A stretch of 64,000 bases of DNA from Christensenella tenuis (GCF_014287795.1 NZ_JACOON010000007.1:1-64000); one strand, 5' to 3'; counted from the stretch's first letter, positions 23,607-32,697 are shown. A program made the numbers and translations. The notes: generated from the sequence alone by a model not told the origin.

Positions 23607-26600
23607 TCAGCTTCTCCGGCGGCGCATTCTAATCCCACCCAGGAATTCCAGAAAGGCGTTTGTGTCAAACCCTTTTTCCGTCCTATAAACGAGCACCGGC
23701 GGAGTGGACGGTCTCAGTATAACATCATTCGCGCGTCCACTCACCATTTTTAACAGTTTTTTTACATTCGGATTCACGGTTTCCGAATACTTAAGCTCGA
23801 TTCCATCCGTTTTCTTAATCACGCTTGCGATGCCTGCAGCGGCTGCATAGCTTTTCACCGTTGCGGTCACAATCAGGTTATTGACCTCTTTTGGAATCTT
23901 TCCATAACGGTCCGCAATCTCTTTCGAGGCCGATTTCGCGTCCGCGACCGTCCTGATCTTCGAAATCAGCTTGTAAATATCCATCTTATCTGTCTGGTTG
24001 CTGATATATCGGTCCGGAATATAGGCGGGTACGCCGAGTTCCACAGATGTTTCAAACTCCGCCTCCACATGCCTGCCTTTCGCCGTGGCGACTGCCTCGC
24101 GCATCAGTTTGCAGTACATCGCATAGCCCACGGTGGCCATATGCCCACTCTGTTCCGGCCCCAGAAGGTTCCCCGCCCCGCGGATCTGCAAATCGCGCAT
24201 GGCAATCTTAAAGCCGCTGCCAAGCTGTGTAAACTCACGGATCGCCGCCATGCGTTTGGCTGCGTTTTCCTTCATACTGCCGTCTCCCAGATAGGTAAAG
24301 TACGCATATGCATTTTTATCCGAACGGCCCACGCGCCCTTTTAACTGGTAAAGCTGGGAAAGCCCGAATTTATCCGCTTCATATACAATAATCGTATTGA
24401 CGCTGGGAATGTCGATGCCGCTTTCTATAATTGTCGTGCATACAAGCACGTCGTAGTCCCCGTCGATAAATCCCCCGACGACCCGTTCAAGTTCCGATTC
24501 GCTCATCTGCCCGTGCGCGGCTGTAACGCGCGCCTCCGGCACGTTGCGCTTCACATCGGCTACCAGCTGGTCCATTTCGCTGATCCTGCGGCACACAAGG
24601 TATGCCTGCCCGCCCCTGCCAATTTCGCGCATAACCGCATCCCGCAGGAGGCCGTCCGAATAGCGCATCACATAGGAATATGGCTGTTTGCGCATGGAAG
24701 GAGGCGTATCGAGCGTACTCATATCGCGGATTCCCACAAGCGACATTTCGAGCGTGCGGGGAATCGGCGTTGCCGAAAGGGTAAGCACGTCCACACTTTG
24801 CTTTAACAGCTTGATCTTTTCCTTGTGCGTCACGCCGAACCTCTGTTCTTCATCCACGATCAAAAGCCCAAGGTCGTTGAATTTCACATCATTTGAAAGC
24901 AACCGGTGCGTGCCGATCACGATATCGATTTTTCCGCGGCGCAAATCATCCAGCACCTGCTTGTGCTTTCCCTTTGAAAAACGGGTCAATCCGGCGATGG
25001 TCACGGGAAAATCGCGGAACCGCTCGCGGAACGTTTTGATATGCTGCCGCGCAAGCAGTGTCGTTGGCACAAGCACCGCCACCTGCTTTCCATCCGTTAC
25101 CGCCTTCATGGCCGCGCGCATGGCAACCTCCGTTTTGCCATACCCGACATCCCCCAGCAGCAGCCTGTCCATCACACGCGGGGATTCCATATCCTTTTTG
25201 ATTTCCTCGATGCTCTGGAGTTGCCCTTCCGTTTCCTCATATTCAAAGGAATCTTCAAATTGCTTTTGCCAAACCGTATCTTCCGGAAAAGCGTGCCCCT
25301 TGCTTTCAAACCTCTGCGCGTACAGGTCCACAAGGTCGAAGGCAAGCTTCAAGGCCGATTCGCGCGCCTTCGTTTTTGCGGTTTCCCACTCGCGGCCGCC
25401 AAGTTTTGAAAGCTGGGGCGGCGCGTCCTCGCTGCCAATATATTTTTGTACGCGGTCAATCTGTGCGGTCGGGATATAGAGCTTATCTCCCCCGCGGTAT
25501 TCGATTTCCATATATTCCGCGACAGTACCGCCCGCTTCAAGCGTCTTAAGCCCAAGGTATTTCCCTTTGCCGTGCACGTCGTGCACCACAAAGTCCCCCG
25601 GGGAAAGGTCGCTGAAAATATCCTCCTCCGCATGCTGTCTCTGTTTCTTAACAGGCGCCTTTTTCACGCGGCCATAGATATCGTTCGCGCCCAATACAAG
25701 AATTTTCCCGGAAGGAACTTCAAACCCATAGGAAACATAATCCCCGCTGATGGAGAGCGGCGCCGACATTTCTTTTTCCACCGGGGCAATGACATCCAGT
25801 TCCGCAAGGGCGGAGGAAAGCGCCTGCGCCTTACCTCCCGCGAACATGCGCACAGAATAGCCGTGCTCCCGCCGGCTTTGGAGGTCTTTTGCGAGCTGGT
25901 CTATGCGGCCGCGGTATTCCACAGCGCCGTGCATATCCATATCTACCTCGCATACCGTCCTAAGCTGCGCGTTCTTCGTGCCCGCCAGGTCGATCACGTC
26001 CGCCGTTCTGTTTTTAATAAGGGTTTTCAGTTCTCCTATACTTTCACCCTGAACGGGAAAGGCTTCCCCTTCCGCCGCAAGATGGTTTGCCGTATCTGCA
26101 AATTCGATCAAAATACGTTTTGCTTCTCCGTAAATTCGTTCAAAATCGTCAAACAGCAGGATTGAACCCGGAAAATAATCGGAGATATAGGCCGGATCAA
26201 ACATCACCGGCAAAAACGTATCGGCATTCTCAAAATTTCCGTATTCCTCCACATCGGCTTTGATTTGGCCGGCAAGCTTTCCATTTTCCTGTTTTTCAAG
26301 ATACGCGAACAGCTTCTTCTTTTCCGTTTCGCCCAACACAACTTCGCGCGCAGGCGGGAGGCGGTACTCCGGAACCGGTTTTCCCGCCGATCTCTGCGTC
26401 TCACTGTCAAATGCACGGATACTTTCAATTTCATCGTCAAAAAATGTAACGCGCAGCGGCATTTTGGAATCCGGAGGATAAATATCGAGTATTTCCCCGC
26501 GCCGTGCAAACTCGCCGCGCGAATACACGGTTCCCACCCGTTCGTAGCCATTCCTTGCCAGTGTCTCCATGAGTTTTTCATCCTGGTAATGTTCGCCAGT

Positions 26601-27005
26601 CGTGAGGATGAGGCATGTTTGCCTGAAATTCTCCGGCGGAACGAGCCTTCCAAGAAACGCGCGTATCGAAAGAAACACCGGTTTCCTGATTGTCCCGGCA
26701 TTTTTCATGACCTTTACGCGCACCAGTTCTTCGTCTCGTCCTTTGGCCTCCGCCGCGCGCAGGGAATAATCGTTTTCTGGAAAAAGTACTCCGGCCGCGG
26801 CCGCATACTCGCGCGCCGCCTGTTCGGTGTTGGTGACGCACAATACCTGCCGTCCGGCGTTTTTTGCAACCGCTTCTGCAAAAAATGCTTTTGCATGTGG
26901 CGTAACGCCAAAAACCGAGCAGGGCAAATTCCCTCCCCGGATACAATCCAATACATCCCGGAACGCGCCGCTTTTTGCAATCAACGGGCTCGCCGTTTCG
27001 TTCAA
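23607..27005 (-). CDS. mfd: Transcription-repair coupling factor Mfd
   Basis: The 1,132-residue translocase removes RNA polymerase stalled at lesions and recruits UvrA. Order of parts: UvrB-like N-terminal domains (1-330), RNA-polymerase-interacting domain with PGDFVVHDVHGKGKYLGL (about 475-545), helicase motifs with Walker A GDVGYGKTEVA near 615 and DEEQRFG near 715, the ESGIDIPSVN motif, and the C-terminal TRCF domain (about 985-1085). The start codon is TTG with GAGGG eight bases upstream. It follows pth by 25 bases, the standard pth-mfd order in Bacillota. Confidence 0.97.
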   Translation of the reverse strand: MNETASPLIAKSGAFRDVLDCIRGGNLPCSVFGVTPHAKAFFAEAVAKNAGRQVLCVTNTEQAAREYAAAAGVLFPENDYSLRAAEAKGRDEELVRVKVMKNAGTIRKPVFLSIRAFLGRLVPPENFRQTCLILTTGEHYQDEKLMETLARNGYERVGTVYSRGEFARRGEILDIYPPDSKMPLRVTFFDDEIESIRAFDSETQRSAGKPVPEYRLPPAREVVLGETEKKKLFAYLEKQENGKLAGQIKADVEEYGNFENADTFLPVMFDPAYISDYFPGSILLFDDFERIYGEAKRILIEFADTANHLAAEGEAFPVQGESIGELKTLIKNRTADVIDLAGTKNAQLRTVCEVDMDMHGAVEYRGRIDQLAKDLQSRREHGYSVRMFAGGKAQALSSALAELDVIAPVEKEMSAPLSISGDYVSYGFEVPSGKILVLGANDIYGRVKKAPVKKQRQHAEEDIFSDLSPGDFVVHDVHGKGKYLGLKTLEAGGTVAEYMEIEYRGGDKLYIPTAQIDRVQKYIGSEDAPPQLSKLGGREWETAKTKARESALKLAFDLVDLYAQRFESKGHAFPEDTVWQKQFEDSFEYEETEGQLQSIEEIKKDMESPRVMDRLLLGDVGYGKTEVAMRAAMKAVTDGKQVAVLVPTTLLARQHIKTFRERFRDFPVTIAGLTRFSKGKHKQVLDDLRRGKIDIVIGTHRLLSNDVKFNDLGLLIVDEEQRFGVTHKEKIKLLKQSVDVLTLSATPIPRTLEMSLVGIRDMSTLDTPPSMRKQPYSYVMRYSDGLLRDAVMREIGRGGQAYLVCRRISEMDQLVADVKRNVPEARVTAAHGQMSESELERVVGGFIDGDYDVLVCTTIIESGIDIPSVNTIIVYEADKFGLSQLYQLKGRVGRSDKNAYAYFTYLGDGSMKENAAKRMAAIREFTQLGSGFKIAMRDLQIRGAGNLLGPEQSGHMATVGYAMYCKLMREAVATAKGRHVEAEFETSVELGVPAYIPDRYISNQTDKMDIYKLISKIRTVADAKSASKEIADRYGKIPKEVNNLIVTATVKSYAAAAGIASVIKKTDGIELKYSETVNPNVKKLLKMVSGRANDVILRPSTPPVLVYRTEKGFDTNAFLEFLGGIRMRRRRS

Positions 27006-27030
27006 TTCATGTTCCCTCTCGTTTCCAGAA

Positions 27031-27588
27031 TTAAGATCCGTTAAACTTTGCTTGCGCTTTTGAAACGCCTTCCATCACAATACATTCGCAGGCGTCCGCC
27101 GCGCGGCCAAACATCTCCTGCGCCTGCTCCCGCTTTTCTTTTTCAAATTTTCCGAGTACATGTCCGATCAGGTTCCCCTCCGGCTTGCCGATCCCAATCC
27201 GGATGCGCGTGAAATCTCCCGAACCGGTGTAGCTTAAAATAGAACGCATGCCGTTGTGCGTGCCCGCGCTGCCCTTCCCGCGGATCCGCAGCGTACCGAA
27301 TGGAATATCGATGTCGTCATATAACACGATCAACTTGGAAAGGCCGGCGTTATAATAGTTGAGGATGCCGTCCACCGCATAACCGCTGTTGTTCATAAAT
27401 GTCGTCGGGCGAATGAGCATAACCTTTTCATTGCCAATCATGCCTTGTCCGGCATGCGCGTCGAATTTTGTCGCTTTCAATTTAATTCCATGACGCTTCG
27501 CTAGAAGATCAAGTGCCTGGAATCCTGCATTATGACGCGTATTTTTATATTTCAGTCCCGGATTTCCGAGCCCGGCGATAAAATACAT
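27031..27588 (-). CDS. pth: Peptidyl-tRNA hydrolase
   Basis: The 185-residue enzyme cleaves peptidyl-tRNA released from stalled ribosomes. MYFIAGLGNPGLKYKNTRHNAGF contains the catalytic His (NTRHN), and TFMNNSG and the DDIDIPFG loop are conserved. The ATG at 27588 has GGAGGG upstream. The same frame stays open for 257 codons further upstream through the three 213-bp repeats because the unit is a multiple of three; this extension is not part of the protein. It lies between glmU and mfd, as in other Bacillota. Confidence 0.96.
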   Translation of the reverse strand: MYFIAGLGNPGLKYKNTRHNAGFQALDLLAKRHGIKLKATKFDAHAGQGMIGNEKVMLIRPTTFMNNSGYAVDGILNYYNAGLSKLIVLYDDIDIPFGTLRIRGKGSAGTHNGMRSILSYTGSGDFTRIRIGIGKPEGNLIGHVLGKFEKEKREQAQEMFGRAADACECIVMEGVSKAQAKFNGS

Positions 27589-27621
27589 AGTTCCCTCCAA
27601 AAAACAGAATGAATGCGCCCC

Positions 27622-28260
27622 GCGCGTCGCATCCCGCCTCTTTTGCTCGCTTCCCCGCTTCGCGGTAAAGCCTCGATTCGCGGCGGCTGCTCCTTTGCCC
27701 CACACGACCCGCTTCGCTGGGCTCGTGCGGGGACCCCTTGTTGCCTTTGCTCCGCGCGTGCTTCTTCCTGTCAATTCCCCTATTTTCTTCTGTCTTTCCA
27801 GTCCGTCTTTACAACTTGCCGGCTCCGCGCGATCGCGCGTCGCATCCCGCCTCTTTTGCTCGCTTCCCCGCTTCGCGGTAAAGCCTCGATTCGCGGCGGC
27901 TGCTCCTTTGCCCCACACGACCCGCTTTGCTGGGCTCGTGCGGGGGCCCCTTGTTGCCTTTGCTCCGCGCGTGCTTCTTCCTGTCAATTCCCCTATTTTC
28001 TTCTGTCTTTCCAGTCCGTCTTTACAACTTGCCGGCTCCGCGCGATCGCGCGTCGCATCCCGCCTCTTTTGCTCGCTTCCCCGCTTCGCGGTAAAGCCTC
28101 GATTCGCGGCGGCTGCTCCTTTGCCCCACACGACCCGCTTCGCTGGGCTCGTGCGGGGACCCCTTGTTGCCTTTGCTCCGCGCGTGCTTCTTCCTGTCAA
28201 TTCCCCTATTTTCTTCTGTCTTTCCAGTCCGTCTTTACAACTTGCCGGCTCCGCGCGATC
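27622..28260. repeat. Three tandem copies of a 213-bp unit that includes the glmU 3' end
   Basis: Copies lie at 27622-27834, 27835-28047 and 28048-28260. Copies 1 and 3 appear identical; copy 2 differs at two visible positions (a CGCTTTGCTG variant and one extra G-for-A in the GGGG-CCCC run). Each unit carries about 55 bp of glmU coding sequence including the stop (the true end is copy 3) plus about 158 bp of spacer. The spacer contains a strong hairpin with arms CCCCGCACGA / TCGTGTGGGG (minus-strand reading). The unit length is divisible by three. Confidence 0.95.
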
Positions 28261-29570
28261 GCAAAGGCGTTGTCCGGAATGTCCTCCGTGATTGTGGAAC
28301 CCGCCGCAATATATACGCCTCCGCCGACGCTCACTGGTGAAATAAGGTTTGTGTTGCATCCGATGAACGCGTCATCTCCTACCGAAGTGCGGAATTTATT
28401 CTTCCCGTCATAATTGACTACTACGACGCCGCATCCCACATTAATCCCCTTGCCGAAGTCCGAATCCCCGATATAGGTCAAATGGGAAACCTTTGTACCA
28501 TCGCCGATCTTTGAATTTTTGATCTCCACAAAATCCCCGATGCGGCAATGGTTTCCAATGTGGGAATCCGGCCGTACATACGCATTCGGCCCCACAGTGG
28601 AATACTCCCCGATTTCCGCCTCCAGAACAACTGAATTTTGCACCTGCGTACCGCTGCCAATAACGCTGTTTCGAATGCGAGACCCAGGATAAAGAATTAC
28701 ATCTTCTCCGACGCGCGTGTTCCCCTCGAGCGTCACGTTGGGATAAATAACCGTGTCCTGCCCGATTGTGCAGTCCGCATCGATATACGTGTTACTAGGA
28801 TCGATCAGCGTAACGCCGCTTTTCATGTGCTTTTCGAGGATGCGTTCACGAAGGATCCCCGACACCTGCGCAAGCTGTATACGGTCGTTTACACCCATGC
28901 ACTCACGCGCGTCATTCGCAATATAAGCGCCCACCTTTTCGCCCCGCGCGTTCAGCAGGCCGACAATATCCGTCAGATAATATTCCCCCTGCGCGTTCGC
29001 AGGCTTTATTTCCTTTAGGCATTCAAGTAAAAGAGGTGTGCATACGCAATAGCATGAAGCGTTGACTTCCTGAATTTCACGCTGCTCTTCCGTCGCGTCT
29101 TTTTCCTCCACAATGGCGGTTACGTCGCCCAGCGTATTACGCAGAATCCTGCCGTACCCATAGGGATTTTCAAGCTGCGCGGTAAGCATCGTGCAGGCAT
29201 AATTGCCTTTTTGTGCCGCGTCTACAAGCGCACGAACCGTTTCGGCGCGCAAAAGCGGCATATCCCCTGCAATAATCAGCGTATATCCTTCAAAACCTTC
29301 CAGTTCATGCGCCGCACACAGTACGGCATGCCCGCTTCCCCTGCGCTCCGCCTGCTCTGCATAGGAAACCGTGCTTCCAAGCTGTTCCTTTATTTCATTC
29401 ATCCCGCGGCCGCATACGACAACGCACTTTTTGACGTCCACTCCATGCGCCGCGCCTACGACCCATTCAAGCAGGCTGCGCCCTGCCGCCTGGTGCAAGA
29501 CCTTCGGCGTTTTTGACTTCATGCGCGTCCCTTCACCCGCTGCGAGGATAACTGCCATGCATTCTTTCAT
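28206..29570 (-). CDS. glmU: Bifunctional GlmU (UDP-N-acetylglucosamine synthesis)
   Basis: The 454-residue enzyme acetylates glucosamine-1-phosphate (C-terminal half) and then uridylylates it (N-terminal half), giving UDP-GlcNAc for wall synthesis. The N-terminal LAAGEGTRMKSKTPK loop binds UTP; residues about 255-450 form the left-handed beta-helix of hexapeptide repeats (IGDFVEIKNSKIGDGTKV, the catalytic region HLTYIGDSDFG). The ATG follows GGAG by eight bases. Its last 17 codons and stop are within the third repeat copy and are duplicated twice downstream as non-coding copies. Confidence 0.97.
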   Translation of the reverse strand: MKECMAVILAAGEGTRMKSKTPKVLHQAAGRSLLEWVVGAAHGVDVKKCVVVCGRGMNEIKEQLGSTVSYAEQAERRGSGHAVLCAAHELEGFEGYTLIIAGDMPLLRAETVRALVDAAQKGNYACTMLTAQLENPYGYGRILRNTLGDVTAIVEEKDATEEQREIQEVNASCYCVCTPLLLECLKEIKPANAQGEYYLTDIVGLLNARGEKVGAYIANDARECMGVNDRIQLAQVSGILRERILEKHMKSGVTLIDPSNTYIDADCTIGQDTVIYPNVTLEGNTRVGEDVILYPGSRIRNSVIGSGTQVQNSVVLEAEIGEYSTVGPNAYVRPDSHIGNHCRIGDFVEIKNSKIGDGTKVSHLTYIGDSDFGKGINVGCGVVVVNYDGKNKFRTSVGDDAFIGCNTNLISPVSVGGGVYIAAGSTITEDIPDNAFAIARSRQVVKTDWKDRRK

Positions 29571-29624
29571 ATTTGATTCTCCATAAATAGTATAATAAGT
29601 TTTCTCTTGGCCCTAACCTTATTT

Positions 29625-29653
29625 ATTATACACAAAACCCATTTCCTATGCAA
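29625..29653 (-). promoter_or_regulatory. glmU promoter
   Basis: TTGCAT (29648-29653) and TATAAT (29625-29630) on the minus strand with 17 bases between, about 50 nt upstream of the glmU ATG and just behind the spoVG terminator. Confidence 0.75.
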
Positions 29654-29654
29654 A

Positions 29655-29684
29655 ATAAAAAAGGCCCTTCCTTATGGAAGAGCC
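29655..29684 (-). terminator. Intrinsic terminator of spoVG
   Basis: Stem GGCTCTTCC / GGAAGGGCC (one mismatch) with a TTAT-type loop, followed on the minus strand by TTTTTTATTTT, 12 bases after the spoVG stop. Confidence 0.85.
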
Positions 29685-29696
29685 CGTTTCTAAAGC

Positions 29697-29984
29697 TCAG
29701 TAATCTTCCAGCACCGGATTCATTTCCTCATCCGGCAGGCTTTCATATTCTCTGAGTATAATCTGCTGGATCATCTCTCTTGTATCCGAATTAATTGGGT
29801 GGGCGATATCCTTGTATTCGCCGCTTGGCGTTTTTCTGCTGGGCATTGCAATAAACAGGCCGCTTGCCCCTTCGATGATCTTCATGTCGTGGATCACGAA
29901 CATGTCGTCAAACGTCACCGAAACGATCGCCTTCATTTTACCTGTTCCATCAATCTTTCTGATGCGAATATCTGTAATTTCCAT
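29697..29984 (-). CDS. spoVG: SpoVG family regulator
   Basis: The 95-residue protein matches SpoVG over its length: [58 protein letters not shown]. SpoVG is a small DNA- and RNA-binding regulator, first known for sporulation in Bacillus but also present in non-sporulating Bacillota; it cannot by itself prove sporulation. The ribosome site GAGGTGGAGGG is unusually strong. The usual Bacillota order purR-spoVG-glmU is kept. It has its own promoter and terminator. Confidence 0.96.
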   Translation of the reverse strand: MEITDIRIRKIDGTGKMKAIVSVTFDDMFVIHDMKIIEGASGLFIAMPSRKTPSGEYKDIAHPINSDTREMIQQIILREYESLPDEEMNPVLEDY

Positions 29985-30071
29985 TCTTCAACCCTCCACC
30001 TCGTTGTTAGACTATGCCGCTTTCCTAAAGCGGTGCTAAGCAAATCCACCCCATTGATTTTACTCAACTTT

Positions 30072-30100
30072 AATCTAACATATTTTATACAGAATTGCAA
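30072..30100 (-). promoter_or_regulatory. spoVG promoter
   Basis: TTGCAA (30095-30100) and TAGATT (30072-30077) on the minus strand, 17-base spacer. The leader contains a 7-bp hairpin CCGCTTT / AAAGCGG near 30020-30036. Confidence 0.55.
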
Positions 30101-30115
30101 CCGCTCAAAACCGCG

Positions 30116-30910
30116 TCAATATGCAGAAATTTCTATTTTTGTTTCGCTGAGTTCTTCCAATTCAAAAATTGCCTTATATCCGCTGATTCTTTTCTTTTGT
30201 GGATAACGGTTCACGATTGCTGCACCCATGCCTACCACGTCGATATTGAATTCCGTAAGCATATCGCAAATCGCTTTTACGGTGCCGCCTCCCGCAATAA
30301 AGTCGTCTACCACAAGCGCCTTGGTTCCTTCCTTAATCATGCGCTTGGAAAGCGACATCGTCTGCAGCCTGCGGGATGAACCGGAAAGATAGTTGATCGA
30401 AAAAACAGAGCCGTCCGTCAATTTGCTTTCCCGCCGCGCAATGGCAAGCGGCAGGTTCAGGATACGCGCGACGCTCATGGCAAGCGGAATACCTTTGGTC
30501 TCGACCGTAACGATAAAATCCGCTTTCGCGCCCGCGAACCATTCCGCCATAATTTGTGCCATTCCATCTACATAATACGGCGTACAGAAAAGATCTGCGA
30601 TATACATATATCCCCCGGGCAGAATGCGCGAGGTATCCCTCATTTTTTCGGTCAGTTCTTTGAGCAGCAGCGCCCGCGTATTTTCAGGCATCCGCGGTAT
30701 ATAACGAATCCCGCCATGCGCGCCCGCCACGGTTTCCACACAGCCGATGCCCACGTCTGCAAATACCTGCTTAATCACGGCGGCGTCCTCGGAAAGACTG
30801 GATTTGGCTGCGCCGAACATTTTCTGGAAATAGTTCAGTGAATAGAGCTTATTCGGATGTTTGGCAAGGATCGCGCACATTGCCGCAATTCTCTGCTTTT
30901 TATTCTGCAT
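30116..30910 (-). CDS. purR: Pur operon repressor PurR (Bacillus type)
   Basis: The 264-residue protein has an N-terminal winged helix (residues 1-75, KQRIAAMCAILAKHPNKLYSL) and a phosphoribosyltransferase-like domain whose PRPP-binding loop VVDDFIAGGGTVKAI is intact near residue 205. In Bacillus, PurR represses purine genes and PRPP acts as inducer. Length is slightly below the usual 270-285. It is downstream of the GNAT gene by 10 bases and upstream of spoVG. Confidence 0.95.
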   Translation of the reverse strand: MQNKKQRIAAMCAILAKHPNKLYSLNYFQKMFGAAKSSLSEDAAVIKQVFADVGIGCVETVAGAHGGIRYIPRMPENTRALLLKELTEKMRDTSRILPGGYMYIADLFCTPYYVDGMAQIMAEWFAGAKADFIVTVETKGIPLAMSVARILNLPLAIARRESKLTDGSVFSINYLSGSSRRLQTMSLSKRMIKEGTKALVVDDFIAGGGTVKAICDMLTEFNIDVVGMGAAIVNRYPQKKRISGYKAIFELEELSETKIEISAY

Positions 30911-30920
30911 GCCTTTTCCT

Positions 30921-31424
30921 TTATATGGGGAGTTCCATCACGTAGTCGTCCATCACAAAGCCCCCGCCAATGTCTTTGCAGATATCTTCCGTATTGGTAA
31001 ACCCAAGATGCTCATAAGCCGCCAGCGACGAACGGTTGTTCTTTGCCACAGTAAGCCAGATACTTTTGAGCCGCAGGCCCCGCGCCATCTCACGCACCTC
31101 GTCCAACACGTCCCGCGCATAACCCTTTCCGCGGTACTCTTTCAGAAGGTAAATCTTACTCAGGAACAGCTTCCCCTGCGGATGGTTCGGCTCTATGGCA
31201 ACATAACCTGCGTTAACCCCCAAAACGCGGATCAAATAATATTCGCAGCCCTGTGCGTCCGCATTCTTAATGGCCGGTACCGACTGGAATTGCTCCAGCA
31301 TATATTCAATTTGGTCGCTTGATATAATACCAGCGTAGTGCTCCCGCCATATGGTATGCGCAAGGTCTGCCGCCGCCAAAAAGTCGCGTTCGCGGCTCAC
31401 GCGTTTCAGTCTCGCCTTTGCCAT
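30921..31424 (-). CDS. GNAT-family N-acetyltransferase
   Basis: The 167-residue protein has the GNAT acetyl-CoA motif LLKEYRGKGYARDVLDEV (R/Q-x-x-G-x-G/A) near residue 100 and the C-terminal AYEHLGFTNT motif. The substrate is unknown; the sequence resembles small-molecule or protein acetyltransferases. The ATG at 31424 overlaps the stop of the upstream DUF6485 gene by one base (TAATG), so translation is coupled. An earlier in-frame start would read through that gene and is rejected. Confidence 0.88.
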   Translation of the reverse strand: MAKARLKRVSRERDFLAAADLAHTIWREHYAGIISSDQIEYMLEQFQSVPAIKNADAQGCEYYLIRVLGVNAGYVAIEPNHPQGKLFLSKIYLLKEYRGKGYARDVLDEVREMARGLRLKSIWLTVAKNNRSSLAAYEHLGFTNTEDICKDIGGGFVMDDYVMELPI

Positions 31425-31618
31425 TATCTTGCGTTCCAATCCCGGAGAAACGCTTCTACGCTGCGGTCCCCCGTTGCTTCCGCACGTTCGGAAAAATAAC
31501 ATGCGGGAAGCTGCCCCAGCTCCCGGTGATATTTTACACACTCGCAGCACAGTCCCATCTTCGAGCAATGGAACGAGCAGTTGCACATGCTTTTATTCTG
31601 TTCTTTTTTGCACTCCAT
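31424..31618 (-). CDS. DUF6485-like Cys-rich mini-protein
   Basis: The 64-residue protein begins [18 protein letters not shown] and has six to seven Cys in [21 protein letters not shown] followed by GQLPACYFS, a pattern I know from the DUF6485 family of Clostridia. Its Cys clusters suggest a zinc or iron-sulfur site; no function is known to me. The ATG at 31618 is preceded by GAGGTG and lies three bases after the tadA stop. It overlaps the GNAT start by one base. Confidence 0.8.
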   Translation of the reverse strand: MECKKEQNKSMCNCSFHCSKMGLCCECVKYHRELGQLPACYFSERAEATGDRSVEAFLRDWNAR

Positions 31619-31620
31619 TC

Positions 31621-32076
31621 TCAAACACCTCGTTTCCGCTTTTTTCTGAAATATGAGCTTAGAAGCTGCGCGCACTCTTTTTCCAGGATGCCGCCCGCAA
31701 CCTCCGGTTTATGGTTGAGTTTTCCCTCCGCAAGGTCATATAATGTACCAAACGCGCCCGCTTTTTTATCATATGCGCCGAAAACGACGCGCGGGATGCG
31801 CGCATTAATCACTGCGCCCGCACACATAGGGCACGGCTCGAGCGTCACGTACAGCGTACAGCCCGGAAGCCGCCACCCGCAAAGCACTTCTGCCGCCCGT
31901 GCAATCGCGCTGATTTCCGCATGGCAAAGGGGGTTTTTTTCTGTTTCCCGCGTGTTGTGCGCCGCTGCAATAACCTCTTCATCCCGCACAATGACCGCCC
32001 CGATAGGCACTTCGTCAATCGCTTCTGCAAGCATAGCCTGCTCGATTGCGGCGCGCATCCATTTTTCGTCATCCAC
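31621..32076 (-). CDS. tadA: tRNA-specific adenosine deaminase TadA
   Basis: The 151-residue enzyme converts A34 to inosine in tRNA-Arg(ACG). The zinc and catalytic motif HAEISAI (His-Ala-Glu) and PCPMCAGA are present, as is the N-terminal [12 protein letters not shown]. Length matches the family. Its start overlaps the end of the upstream lipoprotein gene by eight bases. Confidence 0.96.
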   Translation of the reverse strand: MDDEKWMRAAIEQAMLAEAIDEVPIGAVIVRDEEVIAAAHNTRETEKNPLCHAEISAIARAAEVLCGWRLPGCTLYVTLEPCPMCAGAVINARIPRVVFGAYDKKAGAFGTLYDLAEGKLNHKPEVAGGILEKECAQLLSSYFRKKRKRGV

Positions 32077-32479
32077 TGGCGCGCCCTCCCCCGCTTGTTT
32101 CCAGGGAAGAAAACATCAAAAGTCCCGTATCAAAATAGGTTTTTGCGGCTTCATACAGGGCATGGGCGGCTTCTTCGTCCTCTTCCGCAATTTCCATGCT
32201 TTCCCGAAGTGCCCGCGCGGTAGAAATAAAATTTTCGTTGATTTGCCGGATTTCCGTATCCTCCGTCGAAAATACCGCAAGCTCTCGTCCCAGCGTTTTC
32301 ATGTCCGCCGTTACATACGGCGTCATCCCGCCGCCCTCCATCTGCTGCAAACCCGTTTGCAGGCGGGTAACCGCATCCAGGTCGTTGATAAAATTGTCGT
32401 AATGGTCGGCAGGCGTAAGGGCACACGCGCCAAGCAGCAGTGTCACCGCGATTGCAATGCCGAGAATAGGCTTTTTCAA
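32069..32479 (-). CDS. Small predicted lipoprotein
   Basis: The 136-residue product has a signal peptide with lipobox LGAC (Cys19) and a helical, acidic mature part (HYDNFINDLDAVTRLQTGL, RESMEIAEEDEEAAHALYEAA). No family is recognised. It is the first gene of a five-gene string (lipoprotein-tadA-DUF6485-GNAT-purR), with a promoter about 30 bases upstream that shares its -35 with the tRNA-Ser promoter. Confidence 0.75.
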   Translation of the reverse strand: MKKPILGIAIAVTLLLGACALTPADHYDNFINDLDAVTRLQTGLQQMEGGGMTPYVTADMKTLGRELAVFSTEDTEIRQINENFISTARALRESMEIAEEDEEAAHALYEAAKTYFDTGLLMFSSLETSGGGRASG

Positions 32480-32508
32480 ACTGCCATTTCCTTCCGTGTT
32501 TTTTCTCT

Positions 32509-32560
32509 ATTATACGAATTTCATTATCATATTGCAATTGCCGGCGCTTTTTGGTAAAAT
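32509..32560. promoter_or_regulatory. Back-to-back promoters sharing one palindromic -35
   Basis: TTGCAA at 32532-32537 is its own reverse complement. Rightwards, 17 bases separate it from TAAAAT (32555-32560), driving tRNA-Ser. Leftwards, 17 bases separate it from TATAAT (32509-32514 on the minus strand), driving the lipoprotein operon. Both have ideal spacing. Confidence 0.7.
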
Positions 32561-32574
32561 AAAATTCGTCACGT

Positions 32575-32663
32575 GGAGAGGTATCGAAGTGGTCATAACG
32601 GGGCGCACTCGAAATGCGTTTGTCTTAACGGGCACGTGGGTTCGAATCCCACCCTCTCCGCCA
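32575..32663 (+). tRNA. tRNA-Ser (anticodon CGA)
   Basis: The acceptor stem GGAGAGG / CCTCTCC, the long class II variable arm (TTGTCTTAACGGGCA), the T-arm GTGGGTTCGAATCCCAC and an encoded CCA are all visible. The anticodon loop CTCGAAA gives CGA, reading UCG codons. Its promoter lies just upstream and an intrinsic terminator just downstream. Confidence 0.96.
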
Positions 32664-32670
32664 CAATGGA

Positions 32671-32697
32671 AAGTCCATATGAAGTATGGGCTTTTTA
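32671..32697 (+). terminator. Terminator of tRNA-Ser
   Basis: Stem AAGTCCATA / TATGGGCTT (one G-U pair) followed by TTTTTATTATAG, eight bases after the tRNA 3' CCA. Confidence 0.75.

Noticed and set aside
27622..28260. CRISPR-like repeat array
   Set aside because: Units are 213 bp, directly adjoining, without spacers, and include glmU coding sequence; no cas genes are near.
27031..28359. A 442-aa protein made of three 71-residue repeats fused to peptidyl-tRNA hydrolase
   Set aside because: The open frame results from a 213-bp (3 x 71) non-coding repeat. pth has its own ATG with GGAGGG at 27588, and the repeat is glmU 3' end plus spacer.
31424..31586. N-terminal extension of the GNAT protein to 221 residues
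   Set aside because: The extra 54 codons overlap the DUF6485 gene in another frame; the ATG at 31424 couples to its stop.
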